Assembly (NCBI GenBank): GCA_032622095.1
Contig: CP136069.1
Coordinates: 184,313,122 to 184,377,121 of the forward strand
Reading direction: 5' to 3'
DNA from: Siphonodentalium dalli
Taxonomy: Eukaryota; Mollusca; Scaphopoda; Gadilida; Siphonodentaliidae
Length of the DNA stretch: 64,000 bases
The notes below the pieces were generated by a model, which was not told the DNA's origin, made no database searches, and worked only from the letters and a program-made list of their open reading frames with translations. Positions within the stretch are counted from its first letter, which is position 1, and each line of letters begins with the position of its first letter. Both the position numbers and the translations under genes were made by a program. Of the stretch, positions 51,744-61,459 are shown in pieces.

Positions 51744-51869
51744 CATCAAATAGTTTCATCCCCCATCTTGTGTTTGATTTGGTCGATGCAGACAGTCTGT
51801 TCTTTTCAAGCTCTTCTAGCCATGTTCGTCAATTTTATGAAATCGGCTTGCAGTCGCAGACTTCTGTAC
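51744..51869 (-). pseudogene. Recombinase exon 3, with apparent 1-nt deletion
   Basis: Acceptor CTTTTTTTCAG|GTACAG and donor TTTGATG|GTGCG bound a 126-nt exon. It begins in phase 0 as VQKSATASRFHKIDEHG and then meets TAG. The expected continuation, LEELEKNRLSAS and TKSNTRWGMKLFD, is in the next frame and joins correctly to EWCNERF of exon 4. An exon of 127 nt would keep frame, so one base is missing around 51820 (near CATGGCTAG on the minus strand). This is either a real inactivating mutation or an assembly indel. The domain is the SAM-like N-terminal DNA-binding part of the recombinase. Confidence 0.78.
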
Positions 51870-51940
51870 CTGAAAAAAAGTATGAAAAAGAAATTATAAA
51901 CATTATTATAATTTTGTTTGAAAATGGAGATTTCAATTTA

Positions 51941-52018
51941 CATATGAAATCAATGTCGTTTTCAATGCATCTGTTGGCGTATTGAAGTGCTTGATGCCGA
52001 ACTATATACTGTATAATT
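51941..52018. repeat. Half-copy of the 49763 hairpin, in intron 2
   Basis: TGTCGTTTTCAATGCATCTG, then TTGGCGTATTGAAGTG and TGATGCCGAACTATATACTG, matches the left arm and loop of 49755-49840 at roughly 80%. It lies just 5' (plus side) of exon 3. Confidence 0.75.
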
Positions 52019-52076
52019 TCGCGATCGCTTATACTATTTTTCCTCGTAATTTCAATATTTTCATTAAGATTCTCAC

Positions 52077-52175
52077 CTTGGCGTTGGGTGTTTCTTCATT
52101 AAGGTCTTTTCCTGTTTCATGAGATTCCTTCTCGTCAGATTCCAGGTCACAGGCATTCAGTATTTGGTCATTTGC
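52077..52175 (-). CDS. Recombinase exon 2
   Basis: A 99-nt exon with acceptor ATATTTTTGCAG|GCAAATG and donor GCCAAG|GTGAGA, phase 0 at both ends, fully open for 33 codons (ANDQILNACDLESDE ... EETPNAK). It is acidic and probably a disordered linker between the acidic N-terminus and the recombinase core. Confidence 0.75.
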
Positions 52176-52384
52176 CTGCAAAAATATTAGAATTAGAATT
52201 TAGAAAGAGTGCATAACAGTTATCTATGAAAACATAATTATTGTAGGATATATCCATACCATTACCATACTTATTCAAGTTATAAAATGTTGGCTAATTT
52301 ACAGTTACTCTTACAACATCACACTTCTACTATTCAAATAATACAGGCTACAGCCATTTAAATGATCAATCAATAAATAAATAA

Positions 52385-52490
52385 TAACCAGCTTCATCAC
52401 TTCTATTACTACTACTACTAGTACTAGTATACAGTATACTATAGTCAGTTCTCACTGTACTGGTACTAGTATTACTATTACTAATAATTT
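52385..52490. repeat. Imperfect TACT microsatellite in intron 1 / gene flank
   Basis: A run of ACTACTACTACTAGTACTAG-type words and AGTATACAGTATACTATAG, in the first intron of the recombinase gene. Several CTAGTACTAG palindromes are present. Confidence 0.8.
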
Positions 52491-52555
52491 ATTTTAAATT
52501 TAGTAGCGCAACACTATTTTAATATATAAATTATTTTCAAGGGTTCAATTCTTAC

Positions 52556-52879
52556 CTGCATCGGTGATATTTCCATTGGTATTATTTCAATGATGCCACC
52601 ATTATTATCAACATCTTCTACCAGTTTGTCCAGTCCAATTAGGCCATAAATCCCTAGTATTTCTTCTGGCTCTTCAAATTCAACTTCAGCCCCAGGCTCT
52701 GACTTAACTTCAAGCTCCAATTCTTCTATTTCCATTTGAGAAGCAGCATTGTAGAGTTCATTGTCATCAAAATTATTTATAAAAAAGTCTTCTTCTTGAC
52801 TTAAATTAATTTGATAATCCATAATATGATTAATATCTATATTGAATTCGCCGTAGATAGCTAACGGTAGGTCTTCCAT
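52556..52879 (-). CDS. Recombinase exon 1, acidic N-terminus
   Basis: It starts with ATG at 52879 (MEDLPLAIYGEFNIDINH) and ends at a consensus donor GATGCAG|GTAAGA after 108 codons, phase 0. The frame continues only 13 codons into the intron, which supports the splice. It is very rich in Glu/Asp (QMEIEELELEVKSEPGAEVE), like the acidic leaders of KIAA1958/ZMYM-type Crypton-derived proteins. The start is the first ATG of the open frame. No TATA box was identified upstream. Confidence 0.75.
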
Positions 52880-54260
52880 GTTTTGAACACCTGTTCAGGT
52901 AACCGTCAAACGTTGCTACATTGTCATGTTAGCACGTTCTTTTCAAATGTACCGCACTAATTTACGAAGAAACCCATATCTAAATTTAGCCTTGATGTTT
53001 GATGATAATAGAAAAAAAAATTCTTTATCAGAAAGTGGGGTTTTATTCTTTATTTTAATTTGTTTTTGTTTAATTAATGTACTATTTTGCTGTTTAATCG
53101 GCGATAATTTTTCGCTGAGATTTGGCGTCTTGCGTTACCACTAGAAACGGAAGTGATTTCTTGCGATTTGATTGGTGGACAAAATAAAATTCCGGGTAAA
53201 TTCGCCCCATGGATATTCGACTTGGTTTGCGAACTTTTTAAGGTATCACTACACCCAGTGATGCGGGAAACGACACTTCCCTCCACTGATAGATATTGTC
53301 GCTACCATGTGTATCTAAGGGCCTTGACCAATCAGATGCACGCATTTTAGTCAAAGCGAAAGTAGTTGTAATTATATTTTGATTAAAACATTTTAACATT
53401 TCAAAATGTTGATTTTTTTAAATTAATTATTTATATAGAAATTTGTTTTTAGATTTAACACCTTCCTTAATTTAACAAAATTTTCTTCTTTTTTGTTTTA
53501 AATCAAATTTGTTTAAATAAATTATTTGCAAAACAAAAATGCCATTTTACCATTCACTAGGGTACGTCGAGTCACACTTCAAATTTGGTTTAAATCAGTC
53601 CCGGGGTTATTAATAGTCATCTTTGCCATCACCTGGTTCTCATTTCTTTACCCCAGACACGAGCAGCAATCCAAAATCGCCGAGAAAAGTGCAAATTGCG
53701 CTGATAATATTCACCCCGACTGCGACATACACCATGCGATTGATAAGAAATAATTTTCAATACACACATTCGCAAACGTCGCGATAGTTAGCAAGGAGAA
53801 TCACAATATTTTTTCAGTCGTTTTATGAATTGATGGCATTTATGTTATATTATAACACACCAATCAGCCCTCGACCAATGGAAGTTATCTAATGAGTTCC
53901 GGTGATCGATCTTTATTTACTGTAAATATCTTAAAGTCGTCGCCTGTTCTATCAAACAGTCTGTCGTATATAGGCCTATATGCATTTTATTCGCGGCGCA
54001 CACCTTGATTGACAAATTATACACTCCCGATCATTCAAACAAATGAGTTTTCCGCCGAGGTGAGCATTACTAATATGGGATGTGATGCCACGTTTTCTCA
54101 CAGCAAGAAAATGCATGCATGGATATCGCGACACAGGTGGCAGGGGCGACACATCACGTCAATAGTTAAATCAGAACAGTTTGTAATACCGAGTGCGCCA
54201 TACTAAAACTTCAGATCGGGGGAGCGGTATCCGGACGTGTTGTATGGTGAACATTTGCTT
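52880..54260. other. Recombinase 5' flank and intergenic, no gene seen
   Basis: Short frames without domains on both strands. This would include the promoter of the recombinase gene, but no core element could be identified with confidence. Confidence 0.4.
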
Positions 54261-54267
54261 TGTCGTA

Positions 54268-55265
54268 GACATCCTACAGTTAGTGTCCTGAACAGTGGCG
54301 AATTTAGCACCACCTTACCAACACAATGAACAAATATAATCAACGGCAATCGCAGGCAACCACTAACAGATATTTTAAATAAATAAAAGTCGGTAACAGT
54401 ACAAGAACAAAACTCATACTGTACACAACATTGTATAATGACATTTTTATTATCCATCTGTATGTTTATCGAAATTTTGGGATTAAACTTTTGTGGTTAT
54501 TTTTGGTATTTGTCGGCACTTAATTCTCTATAAAAGTTTGTATTTTGATCATCAGAAAGCATGATTTGGAAAAGTAAACACGGAAGTGAGAAAAAACTCA
54601 ATGCGGAAGTGAAACGTCTGCTAAAATCCATCAGTGTTGTGCGCGAAACGCAATTTCACCGACATCCTACAGTTAGTGTCCTGAACAGTGGCGAATTTAG
54701 CACCCCCTTACCAACCCAATGAACAAATATAATCAACGGCAGACCGTTTTACATCGCAGGCAACCACTAACAGATATTTTAAATAAATAAAAGTCGGTAA
54801 CAGTACAAGAACAAAACTCATACTGTACACAACATTGTATAATGACATTTTTATTATCCATCTGTATGTTTATCGAAATTTTGGGATTAAACTTTTGTGG
54901 TTATTTTTGGTATTTGTCGACACTTAATTCTCTATTAAAGCCTGTATTTATCATCAGAAAGCATAATTTGGAACAGTAAACACGGAAATGAAAAACAAAA
55001 CTCAATGCGGAAGTGAAACATCTGCTAATCCACCAGTGTTGCGCGCGCATCACAATTTCACCGATTCATTTCGCAAAAGTTAATTTGTGACGTCACAGAG
55101 TCCCGATAAAAAAGTCATATTGCACACTTGGGAGTCCAATATGACATTCGGGAGTCCAATATGACTTTTTCCAGGACTATCACGTGGCGGCTTTTGCCCC
55201 ATCGGAAATGGATAATAATATTTATTATATGATCACAAACATTCTACTCAAAGTCCCATACTATA
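54268..55265. repeat. Two tandem ~393-bp direct repeats with a downstream tail
   Basis: Copy A starts at 54268 and copy B at 54661, both with GACATCCTACAGTTAGTGTC, and run nearly identically through TACTGTACACAACATTGTAT, GATTAAACTTTTGTGGTTAT and CAGAAAGCAT. Copy B carries a short extra GACCGTTTTACAT block and continues into a tail with two GAGTCCAATATGAC words (55133, 55157). The tail matches 55960-56155, so the repeat unit is longer than copy A shows. Confidence 0.9.
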
Positions 55266-55318
55266 AAGTTATTATACAATGTTGTGTACAGTATGTGTTT
55301 TTCTTGTACGAGTCCAGG

Positions 55319-55385
55319 TTGTGGTGAAAAGTCATATTGGACGAGACACGCAGTGTCGAGTCCAATATGACTTTTCACCACAACA
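55319..55385. repeat. Perfect 25-bp-arm hairpin
   Basis: GTTGTGGTGAAAAGTCATAT... at 55319 pairs exactly with its inverse ending CACCACAAC at about 55383, across a loop containing GACACGCAGTGTC, which is itself a dyad. It lies between inverted pieces of the surrounding repeat: 55272-55312 is the inverse of 54395-54440. Confidence 0.85.
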
Positions 55386-55732
55386 TGGACGAGTATAATT
55401 GTATAATGACATATTTATTATCCATCTGTATGTTTATCCAAATTACTTCTCTTCCGAATAACGAAGACGCCACGTCGAGTTGTTTCTAAGTATCAAGAAG
55501 TCTGATTTACACTACTGCATTGACACGTGCATGGATCTGGTTATTACTACTATCATATACTGTGTTGCTGCGTCGACCTGTATTCGATTATGATGCATGT
55601 GACATTTTCAGAGTGTGTTATTGCTGCGACATATAGAGACAATCCCGATGCTTGTGACATACAAATACACATTTTGTTATTGCAGAAACATGCAGTCAAT
55701 CCAAACGCTTGCGACGTGAATTTACCAATCGT

Positions 55733-56155
55733 TTATCCAAATTTTGGGAATAAATCTTTTGTGGTTATTTTTGGTATTTGGCGGCACTTAATTCTCTATA
55801 AAAGCCTGTATTTTGATCATCAGAAAGCATGATTTGAAAAAGTAACCACGGAAATGAGAAAACAAAACTCAATGCGGAAGTGAAACGTCTGCTAAAAATC
55901 CACCAGTGTTGCGCGCGCAACAAAATTTCACCGATTCATTTCGCAATAGAGTTAATTCGTGAGGTCACGGAGTCCCAATAAAAAAGTGATTTTGTACAGT
56001 CTGGAGTCCAATATGACTTTCGGGAGTCCAATATGACTTTTTCCATGACTATCACGTGGCGGCTTATGCCAAATCGGAAATGGTGTTAGTTAAGGGGTGG
56101 ATAATAATATTTATTATATGATCACAAACATTCTACTCAAAGTCCCATACTAAAT
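55733..56155. repeat. Third partial copy of the 54268-family repeat
   Basis: It resumes with CCAAATTTTGGGAATAAATC, TTTGTGGTTATTTTTGGTAT and CAGAAAGCATGATTTG, and runs through GAGTCCAATATGACTTTCGG to TTCTACTCAAAGTCCCATAC, matching 54470-54660 plus 55060-55265. The internal GAGTCCAATATGAC words are kept. Confidence 0.88.
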
Positions 56156-57437
56156 GATACGGAAAATAAGTTGATAAATCATTATATCTACTGGATTGTC
56201 CTATAAATAGGACAGATAGGTTAACAACAAGATCACGCGACGTCATGAGTTATTAATAGGAAATGTAATCCTGTTTATTAAATTTTGACTTCTTGAATCA
56301 TATTTTTGTCCATTTGATGGATCCATGTACATCAAAACACGGGTCGGTAAGGTATTTCGGGGCTAATGGACTTCGTAACATTGGTAGATCATATAATAAA
56401 ACATTTATTGCATTGTTTCGAGGTTGACATGAGGATTTATCAACCCGCGGCAGTTAATATTCACCGAGGCTGCAGGCTATATATTTTGGAACATCTGTCT
56501 GTCTGTGTGTGTGACTGTATGTGTGTTATAGACTCAAAAACTGCTCGACCTATCCGACTCAAATTTGGTATGTAGGTCTACTACTTTGATCCCGGGAACA
56601 ATATGGGTGGGTCCAATTTCACGTGCGGTTGTGTTCTTTACCATGACATTGACCTCGCTCATATAGGCTGATATATAGGCATGTTCTGGGCCGATCGTCC
56701 AGACGCTGTATATTCTGCCCAGACGGAGGCGATCACAAAGAAATCCATAATAATCCAGACGAAGTGGGGCACATCAGCTATAGTATACAATCATGACGAT
56801 TACTGTTTTTGGTTTTCGACAAAACTCACAAATACATCATATAGTAATAAGTTCGAGAATCGAAATAATTTCTCTGCTCCTCAATGTGGGAGATGACTCT
56901 GATATTGTGTTCTTAAATTGTATTCGCAACGTGGCCTTAATTTATATCTTAGTGACAAGCGCATCACGCGTCATAATAAAACACGAGAATTAAGAAAAAT
57001 AATAGTCACGTCAACCAGAGCCACATCACCGTACTGCGAGTGGCAAGAAGTTCGAGCGACATGATTTTCTCACAACCGAACTCGCAGTAATCAATTCTGC
57101 GACAATTTTGTTTGGACCGTCAAACTTTTTTACATTTATATTATTAGCTATTATTATCATCAGTATTATAATTCATTATTCGAAAGATGTATATTTGTAT
57201 CGCTCGTAGTCATCACAAAGTTTTCGCATTTGGCATGTCCTAAATAGTGTTCACACTTTCTCCTACTGGAGCGGGTTGTACCGGGAACTTATATTGTGGT
57301 GGGTTGTTCCCATGTGTAATAATCCGACCGACCTTTGTCAGGTTGTTGCCAGGACGGGGTTGTCGCCAGGTCGTGTAGTCACATTCTCCTCATTTCCAAC
57401 TTCATTCAACTGAATTTCGTTCCTCGTGTCCCTAATT
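56156..57437. other. Intergenic; TCTGTCTG repeat-type block near 56490
   Basis: No gene seen. 56490-56620 begins with a CTGTCTGTCTGTGTGTGTG run, followed by GACTCAAAAACTGCTCGACC and CTCAAATTTGGTATGTAGGT. This arrangement recurs widely in animal and other eukaryotic repeats, so it is probably a dispersed element, class unknown. Confidence 0.4.
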
Positions 57438-57929
57438 TCAATCATCAATGATTGAGAAAGCATCCATAGCCGCGCTCAACTGTGTGCTGAGACTATCAAA
57501 TACTTCTTGAATTCCACTTGCCAAATCACAAACACCGTGGGCTGGTCTATGACATGCGTCTTTCAGTGTTGTGGATATATTACCTTTGTTGCGACCATAA
57601 TACGCTATGAGGTCCGGAATGCTATTGAACTTAGCATAACTAATATGAACGCGCCCATCTCCGCAATGTTTTATGTTGCAGTGTTTAAACCTCACAGTTC
57701 TATTATGCCTATTTATGTTAACAGAAGGAAACGTGAGATGATCCATAAGAATACTAAGAACAAACTTGCCGGTATGCGCACCCATTCTTACGAAGAACGC
57801 ACCTTTCTTTTTACAGGGAAGCCCAAGTATCATCTCACATTCATTCGTTATCATTTCACGAACCAACCAACCGTAATCTTCCAGTGTCTCTTCTTGGTTG
57901 CCAGAGTGTACGGGGCAGTCAATTCGCCC
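57438..57929 (-). CDS. SH2 domain-containing protein, C-terminal SH2 coding segment
   Basis: Open for 163 codons on the minus strand. The SH2 domain (about 57537-57880) starts LEDYGWLVREM, has the phosphotyrosine-binding GAFFVR (Arg of the FLVR motif), GKFVLSIL, FKHCNIKHC (with the expected His), FNSIPDLIAYY and the closing TLKDACHRPAH, all in family order and about the usual 100 residues. SH2 domains bind phosphotyrosine in signalling proteins. A short tail (SGIQEVFDSLSTQLSAAMD) ends at TGA (57440-57438). The 5' edge of the exon is not certain: the frame is open to a TAG at 57932-57930, and the best acceptor there is weak. No kinase, SH3 or phosphatase domain is visible, so the family is unknown. 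Confidence 0.85.
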   Translation of the reverse strand, partial: GRIDCPVHSGNQEETLEDYGWLVREMITNECEMILGLPCKKKGAFFVRMGAHTGKFVLSILMDHLTFPSVNINRHNRTVRFKHCNIKHCGDGRVHISYAKFNSIPDLIAYYGRNKGNISTTLKDACHRPAHGVCDLASGIQEVFDSLSTQLSAAMDAFSIIDD

Positions 57930-57965
57930 CTATCGGCGACCGTCGTATATCAAAAGCCATTCTAA

Positions 57966-58175
57966 AGCTTACTTCACGGTCTAAAGTACCTAGAGTCATC
58001 TCCCGTATTATCAGAATCCATTTTAACTGTTACTTCACGGTCTAAAGTAGAGTCACCTCACTTCACATCAGAACCATTTTAACTGTTACTTCACGATATA
58101 AAGTAGAGTCATCTCCCTTCATATCATAATCGATGACAACGCTTACTTTGCGATATAACGTAGATTCATCTCTAT
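57966..58175 (-). repeat. ~57-bp imperfect tandem repeat between SH2 segments
   Basis: Four copies, each with a TACTTCACGGTCTAAAGTAG-like core, TCATCTCCC and TTTTAACTGT. On the minus strand single copies read as GDDSTLYREVTVKM-like peptide, and adjoining copies are out of frame with each other. This could be a decayed repeat-coding exon or simply an intronic minisatellite. Confidence 0.75.
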
Positions 58176-58190
58176 TAGTGTCCTCCGCGT

Positions 58191-58682
58191 CTAGTAATTC
58201 CTCAACTCTTCTGTTCTGTTGTGAAGTTTCGTCACATGTTTGCTGGTGCTCTTCTGGTAAGTATAGTTTTCATTCATAACAGTGAACTGTGTCGTGCATA
58301 AAGTAAAGTTATCTCCCTTGATATTAGTGAACTGTGCCGTGGCACGAACATTTGGGATATCCGAACGGCGTTTGTTACCGTTATCCATCTGAGCTTCGGA
58401 TACTGATTCCGAATCTGAACTATCTTTTGTAATCTTTGTTCGGCAAATGGCTAATATTTCGACATCTTCCTCCTTATAAACAACGTCTACATTTGTATCA
58501 GCGATTGTTTTTGCATCTTGTTTGCATTTTTTAGAATCCGCTGGTGCTATTATCATGGCATGTGTCCGAGCAATAGTTTGTGCTGCATCATTCTGTATTT
58601 CTCGCGCCGGTGATAGTTCCGGTGTTGTTGCTATTGGCCGTCTTCTACGCCTCGGTTGTGGAATTGGGGTCCTTTGTGACAA
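58191..58682 (-). CDS. Linker segment of the SH2 protein (uncertain)
   Basis: An open frame of about 164 codons between the two SH2 segments, on the same strand. It begins near SQRTPIPQPRRRRRPIATT, a proline/arginine-rich stretch of the kind found in adaptor proteins, then Lys/Glu/Ser-rich sequence with SSDSESVSEAQMD. It has no ATG at its start: the frame begins after a TAG, so it should be an internal exon, but no strong acceptor was seen. No domain was recognised. It may be a real linker or a chance frame. Confidence 0.45.
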   Translation of the reverse strand: MSQRTPIPQPRRRRRPIATTPELSPAREIQNDAAQTIARTHAMIIAPADSKKCKQDAKTIADTNVDVVYKEEDVEILAICRTKITKDSSDSESVSEAQMDNGNKRRSDIPNVRATAQFTNIKGDNFTLCTTQFTVMNENYTYQKSTSKHVTKLHNRTEELRNY

Positions 58683-58808
58683 CCACTATCATGTTTCTCC
58701 ACAGCGTGTCGAAATTGCAAGCTCTCATTATTTGAGAAATTTCGTATTACACTATTCATGTCGCTCCTTGTTGTTCCTCTCTCCACAGTTGCAGATACGA
58801 AGACGTAC

Positions 58809-59484
58809 CTGGCAACAACCCGCGATACACGTGGTTTGCCCTATTTGGCAACAACCCGCGATAGATGTAGTTGGCCGCCGACTGTTCAGTACTGTTCTCG
58901 ATTGAGCTCCTCTCATTGATCACACTGCTACACCCTGTAAACCCATGCACCGAATTCGCCGGTCTGTGACACAATCTTCCTAAATGTTTGAACAAGTGAC
59001 TTTCGTTATTTCTATAATAATCGATCATATCTGGGATGCTATTAAAATGCAAACTCTTTTCTACAAACGAAGATTTTGTAGTGCGCCACATGAACCGTTC
59101 TAGTGAATCCATGAGACGTCTCTGTCCTTCGAAAAACGCTCAAAACATACGTTCTAAAGAATTCAGTTCTGATAACAAACGAACCATCCTCGTTTTGTGG
59201 CAGACAGAGTATACCATCACATTCTTGTCGCGTCATTTTACCCATGAACCAAGCATAGTCTTCTAAAATTGTATACCTACAACTTTCCCATAGGCTTGGT
59301 TGAGGTTCTGTGGTGCGATATAGTGGTCCTAGGTTCCAAACTGGTATTATATGGTGACAACTGACCGCCTCTTTGTTATCACGAATGCGGTTCTTCGATG
59401 TGTCGATGTTTCCTGTTTCGGAATGACGATTATGTTTGTTGAAATTGACTGATGTCGCTGTTAGGTCACGATGGTCGTCGGTTT
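58809..59484 (-). pseudogene. SH2 domain-containing protein, first SH2 segment, frameshifted
   Basis: An acceptor TTTTAATTTCAG|AAACCG at 59484 opens a long frame leading to ILEDYAWFMGKMTRQECDGIL, GSFVIR (FLVR Arg present) and TVHVAHYKIF, then a stop after KEFAF. The rest of the SH2, FNSIPDMIDYYRNN to LCHRPAN, is one frame away. The shift falls at an AAAA run (59044-59047, TTTT on the minus strand): removing one base would join the frames, so this is either a homopolymer sequencing error or a pseudogene. The second frame continues to a donor-like CCAG|GTACGT (58809|58808) or a TGA at 58758-58756. It is paralogous to the SH2 at 57438-57929. Confidence 0.78.
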
Positions 59485-59504
59485 CTGAAATTAAAATGAT
59501 AACG

Positions 59505-59965
59505 CTTAAATGTACTCGATCCGATCAGGCCCTCATAAATTATTATTTCTTTGGCTTTGGGCATAAAAGATAATTGATTCGAGTCGAGGAACCTACCTAT
59601 CAACGCTCAGAGTGATCAGATATCAGTTTTTGAAGTTTTGTTATTTCTATTGTTTCTGGCCCAGAAACACGCCGTCAAAAGGGTGGTCTCAGTCAAAATT
59701 GCGTTATTAATACACTTGATTTTAGAGTTATCCATCTTCGTCTGTTTGAATAAGTTTTTCTGAGGAAATTATTAGTACACATCTCGAGAAAATTACAAAC
59801 TTAGGGGCAATTATTAGTACACATCTCGAGAAAATTACAATAATCAATATATAATAACTCTGAGCTTTGATTGATGGGTTCCTCGACTCGAATCAAATAT
59901 TTTTTACCCCTGAAGCCAAAGAAATAGTAATATAGGGTTGCTTAATCGGATTGAGTACCTTTAAC
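59505..59965. mobile_element. GATTGAGTACCTTTAA-ended inverted-repeat element, copy 3
   Basis: Here the family forms a clear inverted repeat: the left starts CTTAAATGTACTCGATCCGA (59505) and the right ends ATCGGATTGAGTACCTTTAA (59965). Arms of roughly 150 bp share GATTCGAGTCGAGGAACC and TTTCTTTGGCTT blocks in opposite directions. An internal duplication of ATTATTAGTACACATCTCGA (about 59770 and 59808) is present. It sits immediately upstream of the SH2 exon. Confidence 0.82.
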
Positions 59966-60082
59966 TATTGACTTCTTTGCGTACAATAGAAATTTGACCC
60001 GTATACTAGTACACTAAGGCTGAAATGATCATGTGCGCATGCACCCATGATCTTGACACGACGATTAGGGAACACAGGATTT
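59966..60082. other. Short spacer
   Basis: Unique sequence between the inverted-repeat element and the 33-bp array. It includes a diverged zero-th copy of the array word (GACGATTAGGGAACACAGGA). Confidence 0.4.
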
Positions 60083-60246
60083 ACAAAACGTTGATTAGAG
60101 ATCCCATGAAGGAACTTAAAACGTTGATTAGAGATCCCATGAAGGAACTCAAAACGTTGATTAGAGATCTCATGAAGGAACTCAAAACTTTGATTAAAGA
60201 TCTCATGAAGGAACTCAACACTTTGATTGAAGTACCCAGGAACCCT
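60083..60246. repeat. 33-bp tandem repeat, five copies
   Basis: The unit starts AAAACGTTGATTAGAGATC and ends ATGAAGGAACTC. Copies start at about 60085, 60118, 60151, 60184 and 60217, the last decaying into GAAGTACCCAGG. Because 33 is a multiple of three, the plus strand reads as an 11-residue repeat (TLIRDPMKEL), but there is no gene context. The ACGTTGATTAGAG core links it to the arrays at 61460-64000. Confidence 0.93.
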
Positions 60247-60599
60247 TAAGCGTTGATGACAGTTTAGTTTACTTTATTTGCCAGAAAGCATGCAAGTTTA
60301 ACATTGTCTTCTTGTCAACCCCTTTAGTTACAGAAGTATATCTTGCTGGCAAGTATGGCTCTGGGAACCGCACGAATTCACATTAATAAGCTGGGATGAT
60401 GGGCGCAAATTGATTGTTGACAGTCCCATAAATTATGACTATTCTCGGAAGGATTTATGGGTTTCAGATCCCTATACGACAAACTGTAGGAGAAATTGAT
60501 AACAACAATATGATACGACGTGCATATTCACTGAATGTGTCTTCAATGTGTCGAGAAAGTGTCAATAACTCTTTAAAATAAAAAAACACAAAACATTTC

Positions 60600-61125
60600 T
60601 ATATCGAAAAATAGAAAATAGCTCCACCCAAATGACTCCGACTGAACTCAAAATCGCAGGTGCGCAGGTGCCTATGCTGGTTGACATCTATGCCAAGTTT
60701 TTAAAAAATTACTGGAAAATGACGGAATACTGGCTTGGATGAAAGATGCGTCTCGTGGTGTAAGATTATATGTCGAAAAAGGGCAATAATTAACGCTGCC
60801 AAAATTACTCCGACTGAATTCAAAATCGTAGGTGCGCAGGTTCCGATGCTGGTTCACATCTGTCCCAAGTTTTAAAAAATGACTGAAAAATGACAGAATA
60901 CAGGCTCGGACAAAAGATGCGTTCCGAGATGTACGATTCTATGTCGAAAAAGGGCAATAACTCCACTAAAATGACTCCGACTGCACTCAAAATCGCAGGT
61001 GTGCATCCTCCCATGATGGTTGAAATCTGTTCCAAGTTTTATAAAAATTTACCAGAAAATGTCAGAATACAGGCTTGGACAAAAATTTCGGACGGACGGA
61101 CGGCTACACGAGGTATACGGTAATA
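60600..61125. repeat. ~170-bp tandem repeat, three copies, with ACGGACGGACGG end
   Basis: AATGACTCCGACTGAACTCA-type starts lie near 60628, 60803 and 60968, followed each time by AAATCGCAGGTGCGCA, TGCTGGTT.ACATCTG, CCAAGTTTT, an AATGACAGAATACAGGCT-like block and ATGTCGAAAAAGGGCAATAA. The last copy ends in GGACGGACGGACGG, an end type common in lophotrochozoan dispersed repeats. Confidence 0.9.
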
Positions 61126-61459
61126 CATAGCTACCCCCTGCATACTTCCAATGACTTACTGACCCGGGATACCTATATCAACACATTTGACGCACAAAAC
61201 TGAGTGCGTTTGAAATAATATCCCGGTTTTACCACGCCCACTGGATTTTATCCGGTTTTGGGTGAGTATATCATTTTAAGGGCAAATATATTAACTTCCT
61301 TGATGCTGTCAGCCTCCAGTAAACTTTTTATGCATAAGGGGTGTCTCAACTATTAAACATAACTCAGAAAAAAACACTTTATACGCCAAAACCAGGTCCA
61401 ATGAAATGTTGGTACATGACGGCCGGACAAATATAATGTCCGGATAGGTGGACGGTTGT

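Noticed and set aside
57507-57965. 152-residue plus-strand frame
   Set aside because: It is the antisense shadow of the SH2-coding segment and has no recognisable domain.
60025-60249. Small repeat protein with an 11-residue period
   Set aside because: It is explained by the 33-bp tandem repeat; the frame has no supporting context.
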